From: Marinobacter sp. F3R08 | Lineage (GTDB): Bacteria > Pseudomonadota > Gammaproteobacteria > Pseudomonadales > Oleiphilaceae | NCBI RefSeq assembly: GCF_018860425.1 | Contig: NZ_JAHKPI010000025.1 | Span: 186,001 to 250,000, forward strand | Reading direction: 5' to 3' | DNA length: 64,000 nucleotides | In this document: positions 38,297 to 48,689 of the stretch, piece by piece | Position numbering within the stretch: the stretch's first letter is position 1 | Layout of the letters: each line of letters opens with the position of its first letter | Position numbers and translations under genes: made by a program | Notes under the pieces: model-generated | Told to the model about the DNA's origin: nothing | The model's database searches: none | The model's input: only the letters and a program-made list of their open reading frames with translations

Positions 38297-39002
38297 TCTC
38301 CGTCTACCCGAGGGTGTCAGTGCCTACTCCGGGGAGTCTCCCGATGAGGTGGCTCAGGCTCTTGCCGGGACCGTTACGCGATTCCTGGATGCCCGATTGA
38401 AAGAAGCGCCGAGGGTAAGTCTGGTGGTTTCCGGTGGCTCTACACCGCTGCCGTTTTTCAGGTCACTCTCTGACATGGATCTGGAGTGGGGGAGGGTAGA
38501 TGTTCTGCTCGCGGATGAGCGGTGGGTCGAGGAAGGCGACGATGCCAGCAATACCCGGCTGGTTCGCGAAAATCTGTTGCAGAACAAGGCCTCATCGGCG
38601 CGGTTCCTGTCTCTTAAACAGCCTGGCGCCACGCCCGTTGAAGGGTTGGCGCGGGTGAAGGCCGAATTGGCGGATCTGGCCTTGCCGGTCGATGTGCTGA
38701 TTCTGGGTATGGGGAATGATGGCCACACTGCATCGTTGTTCCCGGACGCGCCGGAATTGGAGGCTGCCATGGACACCGAGTGTCAGGAAATTGTTGCCGC
38801 TTCAACCCCGGTGTCACAACCCCAAAAGCGGATCACCCTGACCTGGCCACTGCTCAGGGAGGCTCGCTTCACCGCCTTGCACCTTAAGGGCGAGGACAAG
38901 GTGGCTACGTTGAGCCAGGCCATTGCCGAACCGGAAAAGGTTCTGGAAATGCCTGTCAGAGCCTTTCTGAAACCTGGCCTCCGGGTGTTCTGGAGTCCCT
39001 GA
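38283..39002 (+). CDS. pgl: 6-phosphogluconolactonase
   Basis: This 239-residue protein of the DevB/SOL type hydrolyses 6-phosphogluconolactone. Motifs are [34 protein letters not shown] and [19 protein letters not shown]. It starts inside the end of zwf, either at 38283 or at a second ATG two codons later, so translation is coupled to zwf. It supplies 6-phosphogluconate to Edd. Confidence 0.93.
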   Translation: MRMSDLRLPEGVSAYSGESPDEVAQALAGTVTRFLDARLKEAPRVSLVVSGGSTPLPFFRSLSDMDLEWGRVDVLLADERWVEEGDDASNTRLVRENLLQNKASSARFLSLKQPGATPVEGLARVKAELADLALPVDVLILGMGNDGHTASLFPDAPELEAAMDTECQEIVAASTPVSQPQKRITLTWPLLREARFTALHLKGEDKVATLSQAIAEPEKVLEMPVRAFLKPGLRVFWSP

Positions 39003-39032
39003 AACGCCCGACCATTTGTAATGGAGAATACC

Positions 39033-39680
39033 ATGAGCCAGCTAACCGACTTTCATCGTGAGCGCGTCAGGGCCGTATTACAAGCTTCGCCCCTGGTGCC
39101 GGTCATCGCCATTAACGAACTCGATGACGCCGTTCCTCTGTGTCAGGCGCTTGTTGATGGCGGCATCAACGTCCTGGAGATCACTCTGCGCACCGAACAC
39201 GGACTCAAAGCCATTGAGCGCGTCCGTAAGGCCATTCCGGACGCCTGGGTGGGCGCGGGTACTGTCACCAGCATTGATCAATACCGACAGGTGGAAGCGG
39301 CAGGCGCTCAGTTTGTTATCACCCCGGGTGTGACTGAAGCTATCCTGGAATTCGGGGTAACCTCGAAGGCGCCGTTACTGCCGGGAATTGCTACGATCTC
39401 CGAAATGATGGTTGGCTACAATCTCGGCTATCGGGAATTCAAGTTCTTTCCGGCTGAGGTGGCTGGTGGTATCCCGGCCCTCAAGGCCTTTAACGGACCC
39501 TTCCCGGATGTCTCTTTCTGCCCGACGGGCGGAATCCGCCGAAACACGGCGGCAGACTATCTGGCTCTCGGCAACGTCCAGGCCGTTGGTGGTACCTGGC
39601 TTACGCCATCAGATGTGGTGGCGGCCAGGGATTGGGCGCAGATTACCGAGATTGCGCGGGGCAGCCTGGCTGATCTCTGA
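39033..39680 (+). CDS. eda: KHG/KDPG aldolase
   Basis: The ATG at 39033 follows GGAGA and gives 215 residues; an ATG at 39021 would add four. The catalytic residues are visible: Glu in VLEITLRTEHG, and the Schiff-base Lys in YREFKFFPAEV. GAGTVTSIDQ and FCPTGGI complete the fold. It cleaves 2-keto-3-deoxy-6-phosphogluconate to pyruvate and glyceraldehyde-3-phosphate. It is the last gene of zwf-pgl-eda, while edd lies 2.7 kb away with glk. Confidence 0.95.
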   Translation: MSQLTDFHRERVRAVLQASPLVPVIAINELDDAVPLCQALVDGGINVLEITLRTEHGLKAIERVRKAIPDAWVGAGTVTSIDQYRQVEAAGAQFVITPGVTEAILEFGVTSKAPLLPGIATISEMMVGYNLGYREFKFFPAEVAGGIPALKAFNGPFPDVSFCPTGGIRRNTAADYLALGNVQAVGGTWLTPSDVVAARDWAQITEIARGSLADL

Positions 39681-39686
39681 ACGGAT

Positions 39687-39718
39687 CGGTCGGATTGCGC
39701 CCAAGGCGAATCCGACCG
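39687..39718. terminator. Hairpin between convergent eda and pyk
   Basis: A 10-bp perfect stem CGGTCGGATT / AATCCGACCG encloses 12 nt. There is no T-run on either side, so it may act as a weak or Rho-assisted terminator for both genes. Confidence 0.5.
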
Positions 39719-39738
39719 TGACACATCCGAAATGAATA

Positions 39739-41187
39739 TTACCGGATATCAGAACCTACCCGAACAATCTTCATGGTATTGGTTCCGCCCTGGGCGTTTA
39801 CATAATCACCCTTGGTAATCACCACCAGATCGCCTTCCTTGACCGCACCACAATGAACAAGTTCTGACACCGCCAGAGCATTGGTTCGTTCATTCGGAAT
39901 TTTTGCTGAATCAAATGGAATGGTCTGGACACCCCGGAACATCACGACCCGGTGTTGGGTTGAGTGATGGCGAGAGAACGCAAAAATTGGCAGACTGGAC
40001 TTGATGCGGGACATCAACCGGGGTGTGGCGCCCGTTTCGGTCATGCAAATGATGGCTGACACGCCTTCCAGGTGGTTGGCGGCATACATGGCAGACAGGG
40101 CGATAGCCTCATCGACCTCTTCCATGCTTTCATGGATCCGGTGCTTGGATTGATGCATCGAAGGGTGCTTTTCCGCGCCCAGGCAGATGCGTACCATGGC
40201 TTCCACCGCTTCTTTCGGATAGTCACCAACAGCGGTCTCTGCGGAGAGCATCACCGCGTCAGTGTAATCCATTACCGCGTTGGCAACGTCCGAGACTTCG
40301 GCGCGTGTAGGCATTGGACTGGTGATCATGGACTCCATCATCTGGGTGGCTGTGATCACTGCACGGTTCAAGACCCGAGCCCGGGAAATAATGTGCTTCT
40401 GCACGCCAACCAGCTGGGCGTCACCGATCTCCACAGCCAGGTCGCCGCGGGCAACCATGACGGCATCTGACGCCTCGATAACAGCATCCAGAGCTTCCAC
40501 GTCGTCGGCAAGTTCTGCCCGTTCGATTTTTGCAACTAGGCCGGCCTCAGATCCTGCTTCTTTGAGCAGGCGCCGGGCGACATGCATGTCCTCAGCAGTT
40601 CGGACAAAAGAGACGGCAACGTAATCGGCGCCCAGTTGGGCAGCCGTGACGATGTCCTGTTTGTCCTTTTCAGTGAGTGCCTCGGCTGACAGGCCGCCAC
40701 CACGCTTGTTCAGGCCCTTGTTGTTGGAGAGCGGGCCGCCAATCAGAACAGTGGACGTGATGCTGTGGTCGTTCACTGACTTGACTTCCATTTCGATGCG
40801 GCCGTCATCGAGAACCAAAATGTCGCCAGGCTTCACATCCTCGATCAGCTGTTCGTAGTCGATCCCGACGCTCTCTTCAGTGCCCGCTTCCTTGTCCATG
40901 GCCGCGTCCAGAATGAACGTCTGGCCCGCCGTCAGGGTAACCTTGTTCTCAGAAAACCGGGCGATGCGAAGCTTGGGCCCCTGCAGGTCGGCCAGAAGTG
41001 CGACGAACCGCCCCTGGGCAGCTGCGGCTTCTCGGACGCGTCGGGCCCGCGCGATATGCTCCTCGGCGCTGCCGTGTGAGAAGTTCAGTCGGGTAACGTC
41101 TACACCGGCGCCAATAATGGCAGCGAGAGATTCCGGAGAGTCAGTGGCGGGGCCGAGGGTGGCGACAATTTTGGTACGCCTGAGCAT
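39739..41187 (-). CDS. pyk: Pyruvate kinase
   Basis: The start at 41187 ([19 protein letters not shown]) gives 482 residues; the frame stays open into the gap spacer but that part is unlike the family. Key blocks are [12 protein letters not shown], the Mg/K site region [30 protein letters not shown] and the MMESM segment ([23 protein letters not shown]). It converts PEP and ADP to pyruvate and ATP. It follows gap by 68 nt on the same strand, so gap-pyk is likely an operon. Confidence 0.95.
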   Translation of the reverse strand: MLRRTKIVATLGPATDSPESLAAIIGAGVDVTRLNFSHGSAEEHIARARRVREAAAAQGRFVALLADLQGPKLRIARFSENKVTLTAGQTFILDAAMDKEAGTEESVGIDYEQLIEDVKPGDILVLDDGRIEMEVKSVNDHSITSTVLIGGPLSNNKGLNKRGGGLSAEALTEKDKQDIVTAAQLGADYVAVSFVRTAEDMHVARRLLKEAGSEAGLVAKIERAELADDVEALDAVIEASDAVMVARGDLAVEIGDAQLVGVQKHIISRARVLNRAVITATQMMESMITSPMPTRAEVSDVANAVMDYTDAVMLSAETAVGDYPKEAVEAMVRICLGAEKHPSMHQSKHRIHESMEEVDEAIALSAMYAANHLEGVSAIICMTETGATPRLMSRIKSSLPIFAFSRHHSTQHRVVMFRGVQTIPFDSAKIPNERTNALAVSELVHCGAVKEGDLVVITKGDYVNAQGGTNTMKIVRVGSDIR

Positions 41188-41255
41188 GGTAGGTGTCCTT
41201 TGGTTCTTCAAGATATTCTCGTGCAAAGTGGTGGAATGAGCCCGAACGGCACGGG

Positions 41256-42260
41256 TTACTGGCCGGCCTTGATCAGGGCAATCGCATTGTCCAGCATGCG
41301 ATTGGAGAAGCCCCATTCATTATCGTACCAGGCCATGACTTTTACGTGACGACCCAGCACCCGGGTATGGTTGGCGTCGAAGACGCTGGAGAGTGGGTTG
41401 TGATTGAAGTCCACGCTCACCAGTTTCTCGACATTATAACCGAGAACCGGATTTTTCTCGGCGGCTGCTTTTACCGCCTCGTTCACTTCCTCAACGGTTG
41501 TTTCCCGGCCGGCAATAAAGCCGAAATCCACGAGCGATACGTTGATGGTCGGAACCCGAATGGCAAGGCCATCCAGTTTTCCGTTAAGTTCCGGGATGAC
41601 CTTACCGATAGCAGCAGCGGCGCCGGTTTTGGTCGGGATCATGGATTGGGTAGCGGACCGTGCCCGGTAGAGGTCAGTATGGTAGACGTCGCTGAGTTTC
41701 TGATCGTTGGTGTAGGAGTGGATGGTGGTCATCAGGCCACTCTCAATGCCAAGGACTTTGTGCAGGGCGTCGACAACGGGGGCCAGACAATTCGTGGTGC
41801 ATGAGGCGTTGGAAATAACGTCGTGTTCGGCGGTCAGGGTTTGGTGGTTGACGCCATAGACCACCATGGCATCCGAGTCCGGGCTGGGTGCTGAAATGAT
41901 CACCTTGCGGGCGCCGGCCGTCAGATGGGCTGCCGCCTTGGCCCGTTGGGTGAAAAGACCGGTACACTCGAAGACAACATCAATGCGGTTATCCGCCCAA
42001 GGCAGATCTTCCGGGTTGCGCAGTGCTGTGATGGCAATCCGGTCACCGTTAACGGTCAGGGATTGGGTGTCGTGGCTGACGTCGGCATCAAACCTGCCAT
42101 GAACGCTGTCATACTTCAGCAGGTGGGCATTGGTTTCGGCATCACCCAGGTCGTTGATAGCAACAACCTGTAGCTGGTTTCGGTAGTTATTTTCATATAA
42201 TGCCCTGAGAACATTGCGACCGATGCGGCCAAAGCCGTTGATTGCGATACGAATCGTCAT
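41256..42260 (-). CDS. gap: Glyceraldehyde-3-phosphate dehydrogenase (type I)
   Basis: This 334-residue enzyme has the NAD-binding start [18 protein letters not shown] and the catalytic Cys in [14 protein letters not shown]. It also has the [23 protein letters not shown] block and the C-terminal [14 protein letters not shown]. It oxidises glyceraldehyde-3-phosphate to 1,3-bisphosphoglycerate. Its promoter region is shared with divergent edd and carries a HexR-like box, as is known for gap genes in pseudomonads. Confidence 0.95.
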   Translation of the reverse strand: MTIRIAINGFGRIGRNVLRALYENNYRNQLQVVAINDLGDAETNAHLLKYDSVHGRFDADVSHDTQSLTVNGDRIAITALRNPEDLPWADNRIDVVFECTGLFTQRAKAAAHLTAGARKVIISAPSPDSDAMVVYGVNHQTLTAEHDVISNASCTTNCLAPVVDALHKVLGIESGLMTTIHSYTNDQKLSDVYHTDLYRARSATQSMIPTKTGAAAAIGKVIPELNGKLDGLAIRVPTINVSLVDFGFIAGRETTVEEVNEAVKAAAEKNPVLGYNVEKLVSVDFNHNPLSSVFDANHTRVLGRHVKVMAWYDNEWGFSNRMLDNAIALIKAGQ

Positions 42261-42306
42261 CGTTTGACTCCTCGGGTGTTCGTTTTTGTTTGGTTAACCG
42301 CTTGCA

Positions 42307-42323
42307 TGTAGTAAATATAACAA
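42307..42323. promoter_or_regulatory. HexR-like operator between gap and edd
   Basis: TGTAGTAAATATAACAA resembles the inverted zwf box TGTAGTAATTCTAAACA, including the first eight bases exactly. It lies 47 bp before gap and about 105 bp before edd. Confidence 0.55.
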
Positions 42324-42428
42324 CAAAAATTGGATAAATGAACGTGCCAAAGGTGGAAATGCCAAAAAAAGAAAGTAAGATTACCTTTAAAGGCGAGCAT
42401 TCTAATATTCTATGCACTGGAGCCCACC

Positions 42429-44249
42429 ATGCACCCGACCGTAGACAAAGTTACCCGGAGAATCATCGAGCGCAGTCGATCAACGCGGCAGGATTACCTG
42501 AACCGGATGAATGCTCTCAAAGCCCAATCCCCGCACCGGAGTTCTCTGTCCTGTGGCAATCTGGCCCACGGTTTTGCGGCTTGTAATCAGGGCGACAAAG
42601 ACGCACTGAAGTTTATGAACAAAGCCAACGTAGCCATGGTAACGGCCTATAACGATATGCTTTCGGCCCATCAACCCTACGAAAAGTTCCCCGATCTTAT
42701 TCGGGAAGCGGCGCGCGGGATGGGGTCCGTGGCTCAGGTGGCCGGTGGCACACCTGCCATGTGTGACGGCGTGACCCAGGGGCAGCCAGGTATGGAGTTG
42801 AGTCTTTTTTCCCGGGACACCATCGCCATGAGTACTGCTGTGGCGCTGAGTCACAATATGTTTGATGCCACGCTGCTTTTGGGAATCTGTGACAAGATTG
42901 TCCCGGGGCTTCTGATCGGCTCGCTGAGTTTCGGCTACCTGCCCACCATTCTGGTTCCGGCAGGGCCGATGCCTTCCGGATTGCCGAACAAGGAGAAGCA
43001 GCGGATCCGTCAGCTCTATGCCGAAGGCAAGGTGGGCAAGGATGAACTGCTTGAAGCCGAGAGCAAGTCTTATCACAGTGCGGGTACCTGTACGTTTTAC
43101 GGCACGGCTAACAGTAATCAGCTATTGGTAGAGGTGATGGGGCTGCACCTGCCCGGATCGGCATTCGTGAATCCTGGTACACCACTGCGCGATGAGCTCA
43201 CGAGGGCGGCGACCGAGCAGGTGATCAAACTGTCGAAGCCTCACGGAGGGGAGCTTGGTCTGGGCGACATGGTTGATGAGAAAAGCATCGTCAACGCCCT
43301 GGTGGCGCTGCTGGTCACTGGTGGCTCTACCAATCACACCATCCACTGGATCGCTATTGCCCGGGCGGCAGGGATTATCATCGACTGGAACGACTATGCC
43401 GAGCTTTCCTCTGTGGTTCCGTCCATGACCCGGATCTACCCCAACGGGCAGGAAGATGTAAATGCGTTCCACGAGGCTGGGGGAACTCCGTTCCTGATCA
43501 AAGAGCTGCTGAGCGGCGGCTACCTGCACAACGACGTGAACACAGTGGTTGGTTATGGCCTTGAGCGCTTCAGTGAGATGCCGGAGCTGGAGGATAATAA
43601 GCTTATCTGGAAGCCAGCGCCGGAACAGAGCCTGCGCCCGGATGTTCTCAGCCCTGTGGCTGAGCCGTTTGCACCGGATGGCGGGCTCAGGGTGCTCGAC
43701 GGCAACCTTGGTCGGGGTGTTATCAAGGTCTCTGCGGTCGCCCCCGAACACCGGAAGGTTGAAGCTCCGGCTGTCGTCTTCAATGATCAGAACGAGCTCA
43801 AGGCGGCGTTTGAAGCCGGTGATCTGGACAGGGACTGCATTGTGATCGTGCGTTTCCAGGGTCCGAAAAGTAATGGTATGCCGGAGCTGCACAAACTCAC
43901 TCCCTACCTTGGGGTGTTGCAGGATCGAGGATTCAAGGTAGGCCTGGTAACGGATGGCCGTATGTCAGGCGCCTCTGGCAAGGTCCCGGCGGCAATCCAC
44001 GTCTATCCGGAAGCCCTGGATGGCGGCCCTCTGGCCAAGGTCCGGGATGGTGATCAAGTCTGCCTGGATGCCGAACAAGGTGTTCTTGCGGTCAGTGTGG
44101 ATGAGCAGGAATTTGCCGGCCGGGATTCTGAAAATGCGGATCTGAGCGGGTACCATCACGGCTATGGCCGGGAGTTGTTTGGCTGGATGCGTCGCGCTGC
44201 CGGCAATCCCGAAGAGGGCGCCAGTTTTTTCTGGAATCATGATGCATGA
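42429..44249 (+). CDS. edd: 6-phosphogluconate dehydratase
   Basis: This 606-residue protein of the IlvD/Edd family dehydrates 6-phosphogluconate to 2-keto-3-deoxy-6-phosphogluconate. Cluster-ligand Cys residues lie in [30 protein letters not shown] and [15 protein letters not shown]. The C-terminal [21 protein letters not shown] is typical. It overlaps glk by 4 nt (ATGA), so edd-glk is an operon, divergent from gap-pyk and probably HexR controlled. Confidence 0.95.
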   Translation: MHPTVDKVTRRIIERSRSTRQDYLNRMNALKAQSPHRSSLSCGNLAHGFAACNQGDKDALKFMNKANVAMVTAYNDMLSAHQPYEKFPDLIREAARGMGSVAQVAGGTPAMCDGVTQGQPGMELSLFSRDTIAMSTAVALSHNMFDATLLLGICDKIVPGLLIGSLSFGYLPTILVPAGPMPSGLPNKEKQRIRQLYAEGKVGKDELLEAESKSYHSAGTCTFYGTANSNQLLVEVMGLHLPGSAFVNPGTPLRDELTRAATEQVIKLSKPHGGELGLGDMVDEKSIVNALVALLVTGGSTNHTIHWIAIARAAGIIIDWNDYAELSSVVPSMTRIYPNGQEDVNAFHEAGGTPFLIKELLSGGYLHNDVNTVVGYGLERFSEMPELEDNKLIWKPAPEQSLRPDVLSPVAEPFAPDGGLRVLDGNLGRGVIKVSAVAPEHRKVEAPAVVFNDQNELKAAFEAGDLDRDCIVIVRFQGPKSNGMPELHKLTPYLGVLQDRGFKVGLVTDGRMSGASGKVPAAIHVYPEALDGGPLAKVRDGDQVCLDAEQGVLAVSVDEQEFAGRDSENADLSGYHHGYGRELFGWMRRAAGNPEEGASFFWNHDA

Positions 44250-45211
44250 CGGCAACTCCCTATTCGCTTGTTGGTGATATAGGTGGCACCAATGCGCGCT
44301 TTGCACTGGTAGAGCAGGGCAGTGTGCAGCCCCGGGCTATTGAGGTTCTGGTTTGCGGGAAATACAGCAATCTTGACGATGCCGTGCGGGATTACCTGAG
44401 CAGGGTCGGGGTTCCGGAAGTTGATAGAGCCTGCCTGGCCGTGGCCTCGCCGGTTCGCGGAACCCGGGTGCGTATGACCAATAATCACTGGTGTTTCGAT
44501 ACTGAAGCAATCCGTCAGTTGTTTGGCTGGTCGGCGTTCAAGGTGATCAACGATTTTACCGCGATGGCGCTTGGCGTCCCCCACGTTGCAGATGAGCAGC
44601 TGGTGCATGTCTGTGGCGGGCCGGGCGACAACCGTCGCCCCAGACTTGTTATAGGGCCGGGGACCGGGCTCGGGGTTTCAGGTCTGGTGCCGATTGAAAA
44701 GGGCTGGGTGCCTTTAACGACTGAGGGCGGTCATGTGGATTTTGCCCCCACCGACGATACCGAGATGGCCGTTCTGCGGATTCTCAAGGCCCGGTTTGGT
44801 CGGGTATCGGTAGAGCGGATTCTTTGTGGGCAGGGGCTTCTGAATCTCTATCAGGCCCATGCAGAGATTCAGGGCGTAGCAGCGCCATTGGATGCGCCGG
44901 AAAAAATCACCGCAGCGGCCCTGGAACATACCGATAGCCTGGCCTGTCACACGCTTCGCCACTTTTGTGAAATCCTGGGGCGGGTAGCTGGTAACGGAGT
45001 TCTCACTCTTGGAAGCACGGGTGGGGTTTACCTGTGCGGCGGAATTCTGCCACGCTTCCTGGAGTTCTTTCTGGAAAGCAGGTTCCGTAACGGTTTTGAG
45101 GACAAGGGCAGAATGCGCCCGATATTGGAGTCTACGCCTGTCTACGTGGTCTCCGAGCCATACACCGGGCTGCTGGGAGCCGCTGAGGCACTGGGCAATC
45201 CGGAGGTATGA
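44246..45211 (+). CDS. glk: Glucokinase
   Basis: This 321-residue ROK-independent (E. coli Glk type) glucokinase has the ATP motif [18 protein letters not shown]. The glucose-binding block is [12 protein letters not shown] and the second phosphate motif is [13 protein letters not shown], with [10 protein letters not shown] and GGVYLCGGI. It makes glucose-6-phosphate for Zwf. It starts within the edd stop region. Confidence 0.93.
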   Translation: MTATPYSLVGDIGGTNARFALVEQGSVQPRAIEVLVCGKYSNLDDAVRDYLSRVGVPEVDRACLAVASPVRGTRVRMTNNHWCFDTEAIRQLFGWSAFKVINDFTAMALGVPHVADEQLVHVCGGPGDNRRPRLVIGPGTGLGVSGLVPIEKGWVPLTTEGGHVDFAPTDDTEMAVLRILKARFGRVSVERILCGQGLLNLYQAHAEIQGVAAPLDAPEKITAAALEHTDSLACHTLRHFCEILGRVAGNGVLTLGSTGGVYLCGGILPRFLEFFLESRFRNGFEDKGRMRPILESTPVYVVSEPYTGLLGAAEALGNPEV

Positions 45212-45335
45212 CGGCGGGTTACCGCTGTGGGATCAGAGATGGTGTACAAGGGCGCTGAAGCTGGCAGTCAGTGTCGCAAACTCCAGGTCATCCTCAAGCA
45301 CTCATTTGCGCTAATGCACCGATGGTTTTAAGGTC

Positions 45336-45935
45336 ATGACTGACAATCTGTCCCAGCTTTCTTTCGATGATCTGGTCCGGCGCGTGCGAGCTTGCACCAT
45401 TTGCGCAGAAGTTTTGCCTCACGAGCCCAGGCCAGTCATACAGATCTCTGAGAGTGCCAGGATTCTGGTGGTCGGTCAGGCTCCGGGCAGGCGGGTGCAT
45501 GAAACTGGATTGCCTTTCAACGACCCCAGCGGGGATCGGCTGCGGCAATGGATGGGGGTGACGCGGGACACCTTTTACGACGAACAGAAGCTCGCAATCC
45601 TGCCGATGGGGTTTTGTTATCCGGGAACCGGAAAGTCTGGCGACCTGCCTCCGCGACCGGAGTGCGCGCCGGCCTGGCGGGAGGCTTTACTGGAGCGGCT
45701 CCCGGCCATCGGGCTGACACTGGTTATCGGTCAATATGCTCACGCCTGGCATCTTGCCAGCAGCCGGAAATCCGTAACGGCCAATGTTCAGCACTGGCGG
45801 GATTATTGGCCCGACCTTCTGCCCATGCCTCACCCCAGTCCAAGAAACAACCTGTGGTTGCGTCGCAATCCCTGGTTCGAAAAGGAAGTCGTGCCCGAGC
45901 TCCAGCTGCGGATTGCCCGGCTTCTTGAACCCTAG
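45336..45935 (+). CDS. Uracil-DNA glycosylase-fold protein
   Basis: This 199-residue protein of the UDG superfamily has motif A (VVGQAPGRRVHETGLPFND) and motif B as HPSPRN. An early Cys pair (CTICAEVLPHEP) recalls the iron-sulfur-linked families 4/5 but only two Cys are seen there. The middle GYCYP-like segment is GFCYPGTGKSGD. A base-excision or related DNA role is likely, but many such stand-alone members lack proven activity. It stands alone between glk and glpD, with no functional link visible. Confidence 0.8.
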   Translation: MTDNLSQLSFDDLVRRVRACTICAEVLPHEPRPVIQISESARILVVGQAPGRRVHETGLPFNDPSGDRLRQWMGVTRDTFYDEQKLAILPMGFCYPGTGKSGDLPPRPECAPAWREALLERLPAIGLTLVIGQYAHAWHLASSRKSVTANVQHWRDYWPDLLPMPHPSPRNNLWLRRNPWFEKEVVPELQLRIARLLEP

Positions 45936-46014
45936 ATCGGGTGAGGGAGATTCCGGCAGCTAAAGAGCTCCGGGCAGGACATTTTCGCCCGGAGCAAGGG
46001 AGGCTGAATGAGAT

Positions 46015-47544
46015 TCATGCACTGTGGTGGAGATCGGTCGCGCGGGTTTCAGGGGCAGCCGTTTTCATGAGGTAACGATCCAGGGCTTCAACATCGGATT
46101 CAGTTGCGTACAGTCCCTGTTTGGTTCGACGCCATAGAATGTCCTCTGACGTCATGGCCCACTCATTCTTCACAAGGTGTTCAACCTCTTTTTCATACAG
46201 GGTCCCTGCGTAATTGACGCCCAGGTCCTCCATGGACGTACAGCCCTTGAGAAACTCATAGGCGGTCATGCCGTAGGTTCGAACATAGCGACTTAGAACC
46301 CGCTCTGAGAGCCACGGGAAATCTCCCCGCATTTTCTGTTCGAGAGATTCGTGATTATCAAATTCGCCGCCCGGAAGTGTGGCGGTTTTGGTCCACCGTC
46401 CGCTGGCCTCGGGGAAGAACTGACACAGCTTGTCGGTGGCTGCTTCGGCGAGTTTTCGGTAGGTTGTGATCTTGCCGCCGAAAACGGAAATCAGGGGTGC
46501 CTTGCCTTTCTCACTGTTGACTTCAAACGAGTAGTCCCGTGATGCCTTCTGCGCATTCTCCTGTTCATCGTCCATCAGAGGGCGAACGCCGGAGTAGGAC
46601 CAGACCACATCCGAAGGTCCAAGCTGTCTCTTGAAGTGGGCATTCACGATATCCAGCAGGTAGTCGGTCTCTTCGGGTGAAATTTTTGCTTTCCTGGGGT
46701 CACCCTCGTAATCAACGTCGGTGGTGCCTACCAGCGAAAACTCGTCCTCGTAAGGAATGACAAAGACAATTCGCTCGTCTTCATTCTGGAGGATGTAGGC
46801 TTCGGTGTCCTTGTTAAGCCTGGGAACGACGATATGGCTACCTTTGACCATGCGAATCATTTTGGGGGCTGGCATCGACAGTGTTTCGCCGAATAACCTG
46901 CTTACCCAGGGGCCGGAGGCGTTCACAATCGCTTTTGCTGAAACGGTTTTCTCGGTTTCATTGGTCATGTCGCGCAGGGTGACCTTCCATTCGCTGGCGC
47001 CCTGTTCGGCTTTCACGCATTTGGTGCGGGTCAGTATCTGAGCGCCAAACTGCTGTGCTTTCTTCGCAGTCAGCACCACCAGGCGGGCGTCGTCGACCCA
47101 GCCGTCCGAGTATTCAAAACCCTTGGTGATATCCGCCTTCAGCGGATCGGCTGCGCCAAACTCGATTGAGCGGGAGCCTGGAAGAATTTCCCGCTTGGCC
47201 AGATGGTCATAAAGAAACAGGCCGGTGCGGATCATCCAGGCGGGTCGCAAGTGAGGGCGGTGGGGCAGTCGAAAGCGCATCGGCCACATAATGTGTGGCG
47301 AATTCCGGAGCAGGGATTCTCGCTCGGACAGGGCTTCGCGAACCAGTCGGAATTCATAGTGTTCCAGATACCGGAGTCCACCATGTATCAGTTTGCTGCT
47401 GCTCGATGAGGTCGCTGACGCCAGGTCATTCATCTCGCACAGCAGAACTTTGAGTCCCCGTCCCGCAGCATCCATGGCAATGCCGGTGCCGTTGACTCCG
47501 CCGCCAACGACAATAACGTCAAAGTGATCGTGCCCCGTAGCCAT
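46015..47544 (-). CDS. glpD: Aerobic glycerol-3-phosphate dehydrogenase
   Basis: This 509-residue FAD enzyme has the dinucleotide motif VVGGGVNGTGIAMDAAGRGL and the ATSSSSSKLIHGGLRYLEHYEF block. It also has FVIPYEDEFSLVGTTDVDYEGD and GGKITTYRKLAEA. It oxidises glycerol-3-phosphate to dihydroxyacetone phosphate at the inner membrane and passes electrons to quinone. The start at 47544 has GGAGATG upstream. It lies downstream of glpR on the same strand, 182 nt away, probably with its own promoter. Confidence 0.95.
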   Translation of the reverse strand: MATGHDHFDVIVVGGGVNGTGIAMDAAGRGLKVLLCEMNDLASATSSSSSKLIHGGLRYLEHYEFRLVREALSERESLLRNSPHIMWPMRFRLPHRPHLRPAWMIRTGLFLYDHLAKREILPGSRSIEFGAADPLKADITKGFEYSDGWVDDARLVVLTAKKAQQFGAQILTRTKCVKAEQGASEWKVTLRDMTNETEKTVSAKAIVNASGPWVSRLFGETLSMPAPKMIRMVKGSHIVVPRLNKDTEAYILQNEDERIVFVIPYEDEFSLVGTTDVDYEGDPRKAKISPEETDYLLDIVNAHFKRQLGPSDVVWSYSGVRPLMDDEQENAQKASRDYSFEVNSEKGKAPLISVFGGKITTYRKLAEAATDKLCQFFPEASGRWTKTATLPGGEFDNHESLEQKMRGDFPWLSERVLSRYVRTYGMTAYEFLKGCTSMEDLGVNYAGTLYEKEVEHLVKNEWAMTSEDILWRRTKQGLYATESDVEALDRYLMKTAAPETRATDLHHSA

Positions 47545-47726
47545 TGTTGGTCATCTCCTGACGCCAGTGGAAAAGACGCGTTGTTGTAGTGCGAACTTTT
47601 CGATGTTCAATATGCAGTATGACACCATTATGCGAAAGGCAAGGATATTCGTAAAGGAAAAAATAGAAAAAAAACGAAAACGCGAGGCGACCAAGGATTT
47701 AATGGCGGCGGGACGTGAAAATGCGC

Positions 47727-48485
47727 TCAGACGATGTGGAGTTGGACGTTGTGCTCGTTCAGTATCTGGCGAATCTCTGCGGGAGGTTGTTGATCCGTAT
47801 ACACGTGGTCCGCCTGGGAGATGCTGCCCAGACGGACCATGGCATTGCGCCCGAACTTGGAATGGTCAGCCGCGAGAAGAACCTGATTGGAATTGGCAAT
47901 GATTGCCTGGGCGACGCGAACTTCACGGTAATCAAAATCGAGCAGGGAGCCGTCGTTGTGAATGCCGCTGATACCGATGATGCCAAAATCCATTTTGAAC
48001 TGATTGATGAAATCGCGGGTGGCTTCACCAACAATCCCACCATCCCGGTTTCGCACTTCACCGCCTGCAATGATGACGTGAAAGTCTTCTTTTGCTGACA
48101 GGATGGATGCGACGTGGAGGTTGTTTGTAACAATCTGCAGATTGTTCTTTTCCAGCAGTGCCTTGGCAATGGTCTCGGTAGTGGTCCCGATGTTGATGAA
48201 CATGGAAGAGTTATCCGGAATCTGTTCCACTAATGCTGTAGCGATACGCTCTTTGGCTTCCAGGTCCATGATCTTGCGCGCCTGGTAGGCAGTGTTGACG
48301 GTGCTGGAATCGATGCCTGCTCCACCATGGTGTCTGCGAAGCTTCTTATGTTTGGCGAGCTCGTTCAGGTCCCGGCGGATCGTTTGGGGCGTTACCTTGA
48401 ATTGGTCTACCAGTTGCTCGGTCGTGACGAAACCGTTCTGCTGGATCAGCTCCATAATCAGATCCTGTCGGCGACGCTGTGCCAT
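47727..48485 (-). CDS. glpR: DeoR-family glycerol-3-phosphate regulon repressor
   Basis: This 252-residue DeoR-family repressor has the N-terminal helix-turn-helix RRQDLIMELIQQNGFVTTEQLVDQFKVTPQTIRRDLNELA. The C-terminal sugar-phosphate sensor domain has INIGTTTETIAKALL and DHSKFGRNAMVRLGSI. GlpR represses glp genes and is released by glycerol-3-phosphate. It lies between glpD and divergent glpK, the normal target genes. A strong GGAGGAGAGG ribosome site precedes the start. Confidence 0.92.
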   Translation of the reverse strand: MAQRRRQDLIMELIQQNGFVTTEQLVDQFKVTPQTIRRDLNELAKHKKLRRHHGGAGIDSSTVNTAYQARKIMDLEAKERIATALVEQIPDNSSMFINIGTTTETIAKALLEKNNLQIVTNNLHVASILSAKEDFHVIIAGGEVRNRDGGIVGEATRDFINQFKMDFGIIGISGIHNDGSLLDFDYREVRVAQAIIANSNQVLLAADHSKFGRNAMVRLGSISQADHVYTDQQPPAEIRQILNEHNVQLHIV

Positions 48486-48689
48486 TAACCTCTCCTCCGC
48501 GTTGTCATTTTTCTCAAGCGAAAAACTGTGGGCCTGGAAACTGTTCGAAGTTTAGTGGTTTTCAGCGGGTTATGCAGCTTCTGGGCGAGGGGATGTCTGG
48601 CAATGCGCGCGCTTGTCATGAAAACTACTTGGCATTCATTTTCAAAAACGTAAAAATACGAAAAAATAAGAACCCGGGGGCGAGACTAT

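Noticed and set aside
47545..47726. GlpR operators between glpR and glpD
   Set aside because: Several CGAAA and TTCG half-sites occur, but no full palindrome with convincing spacing.
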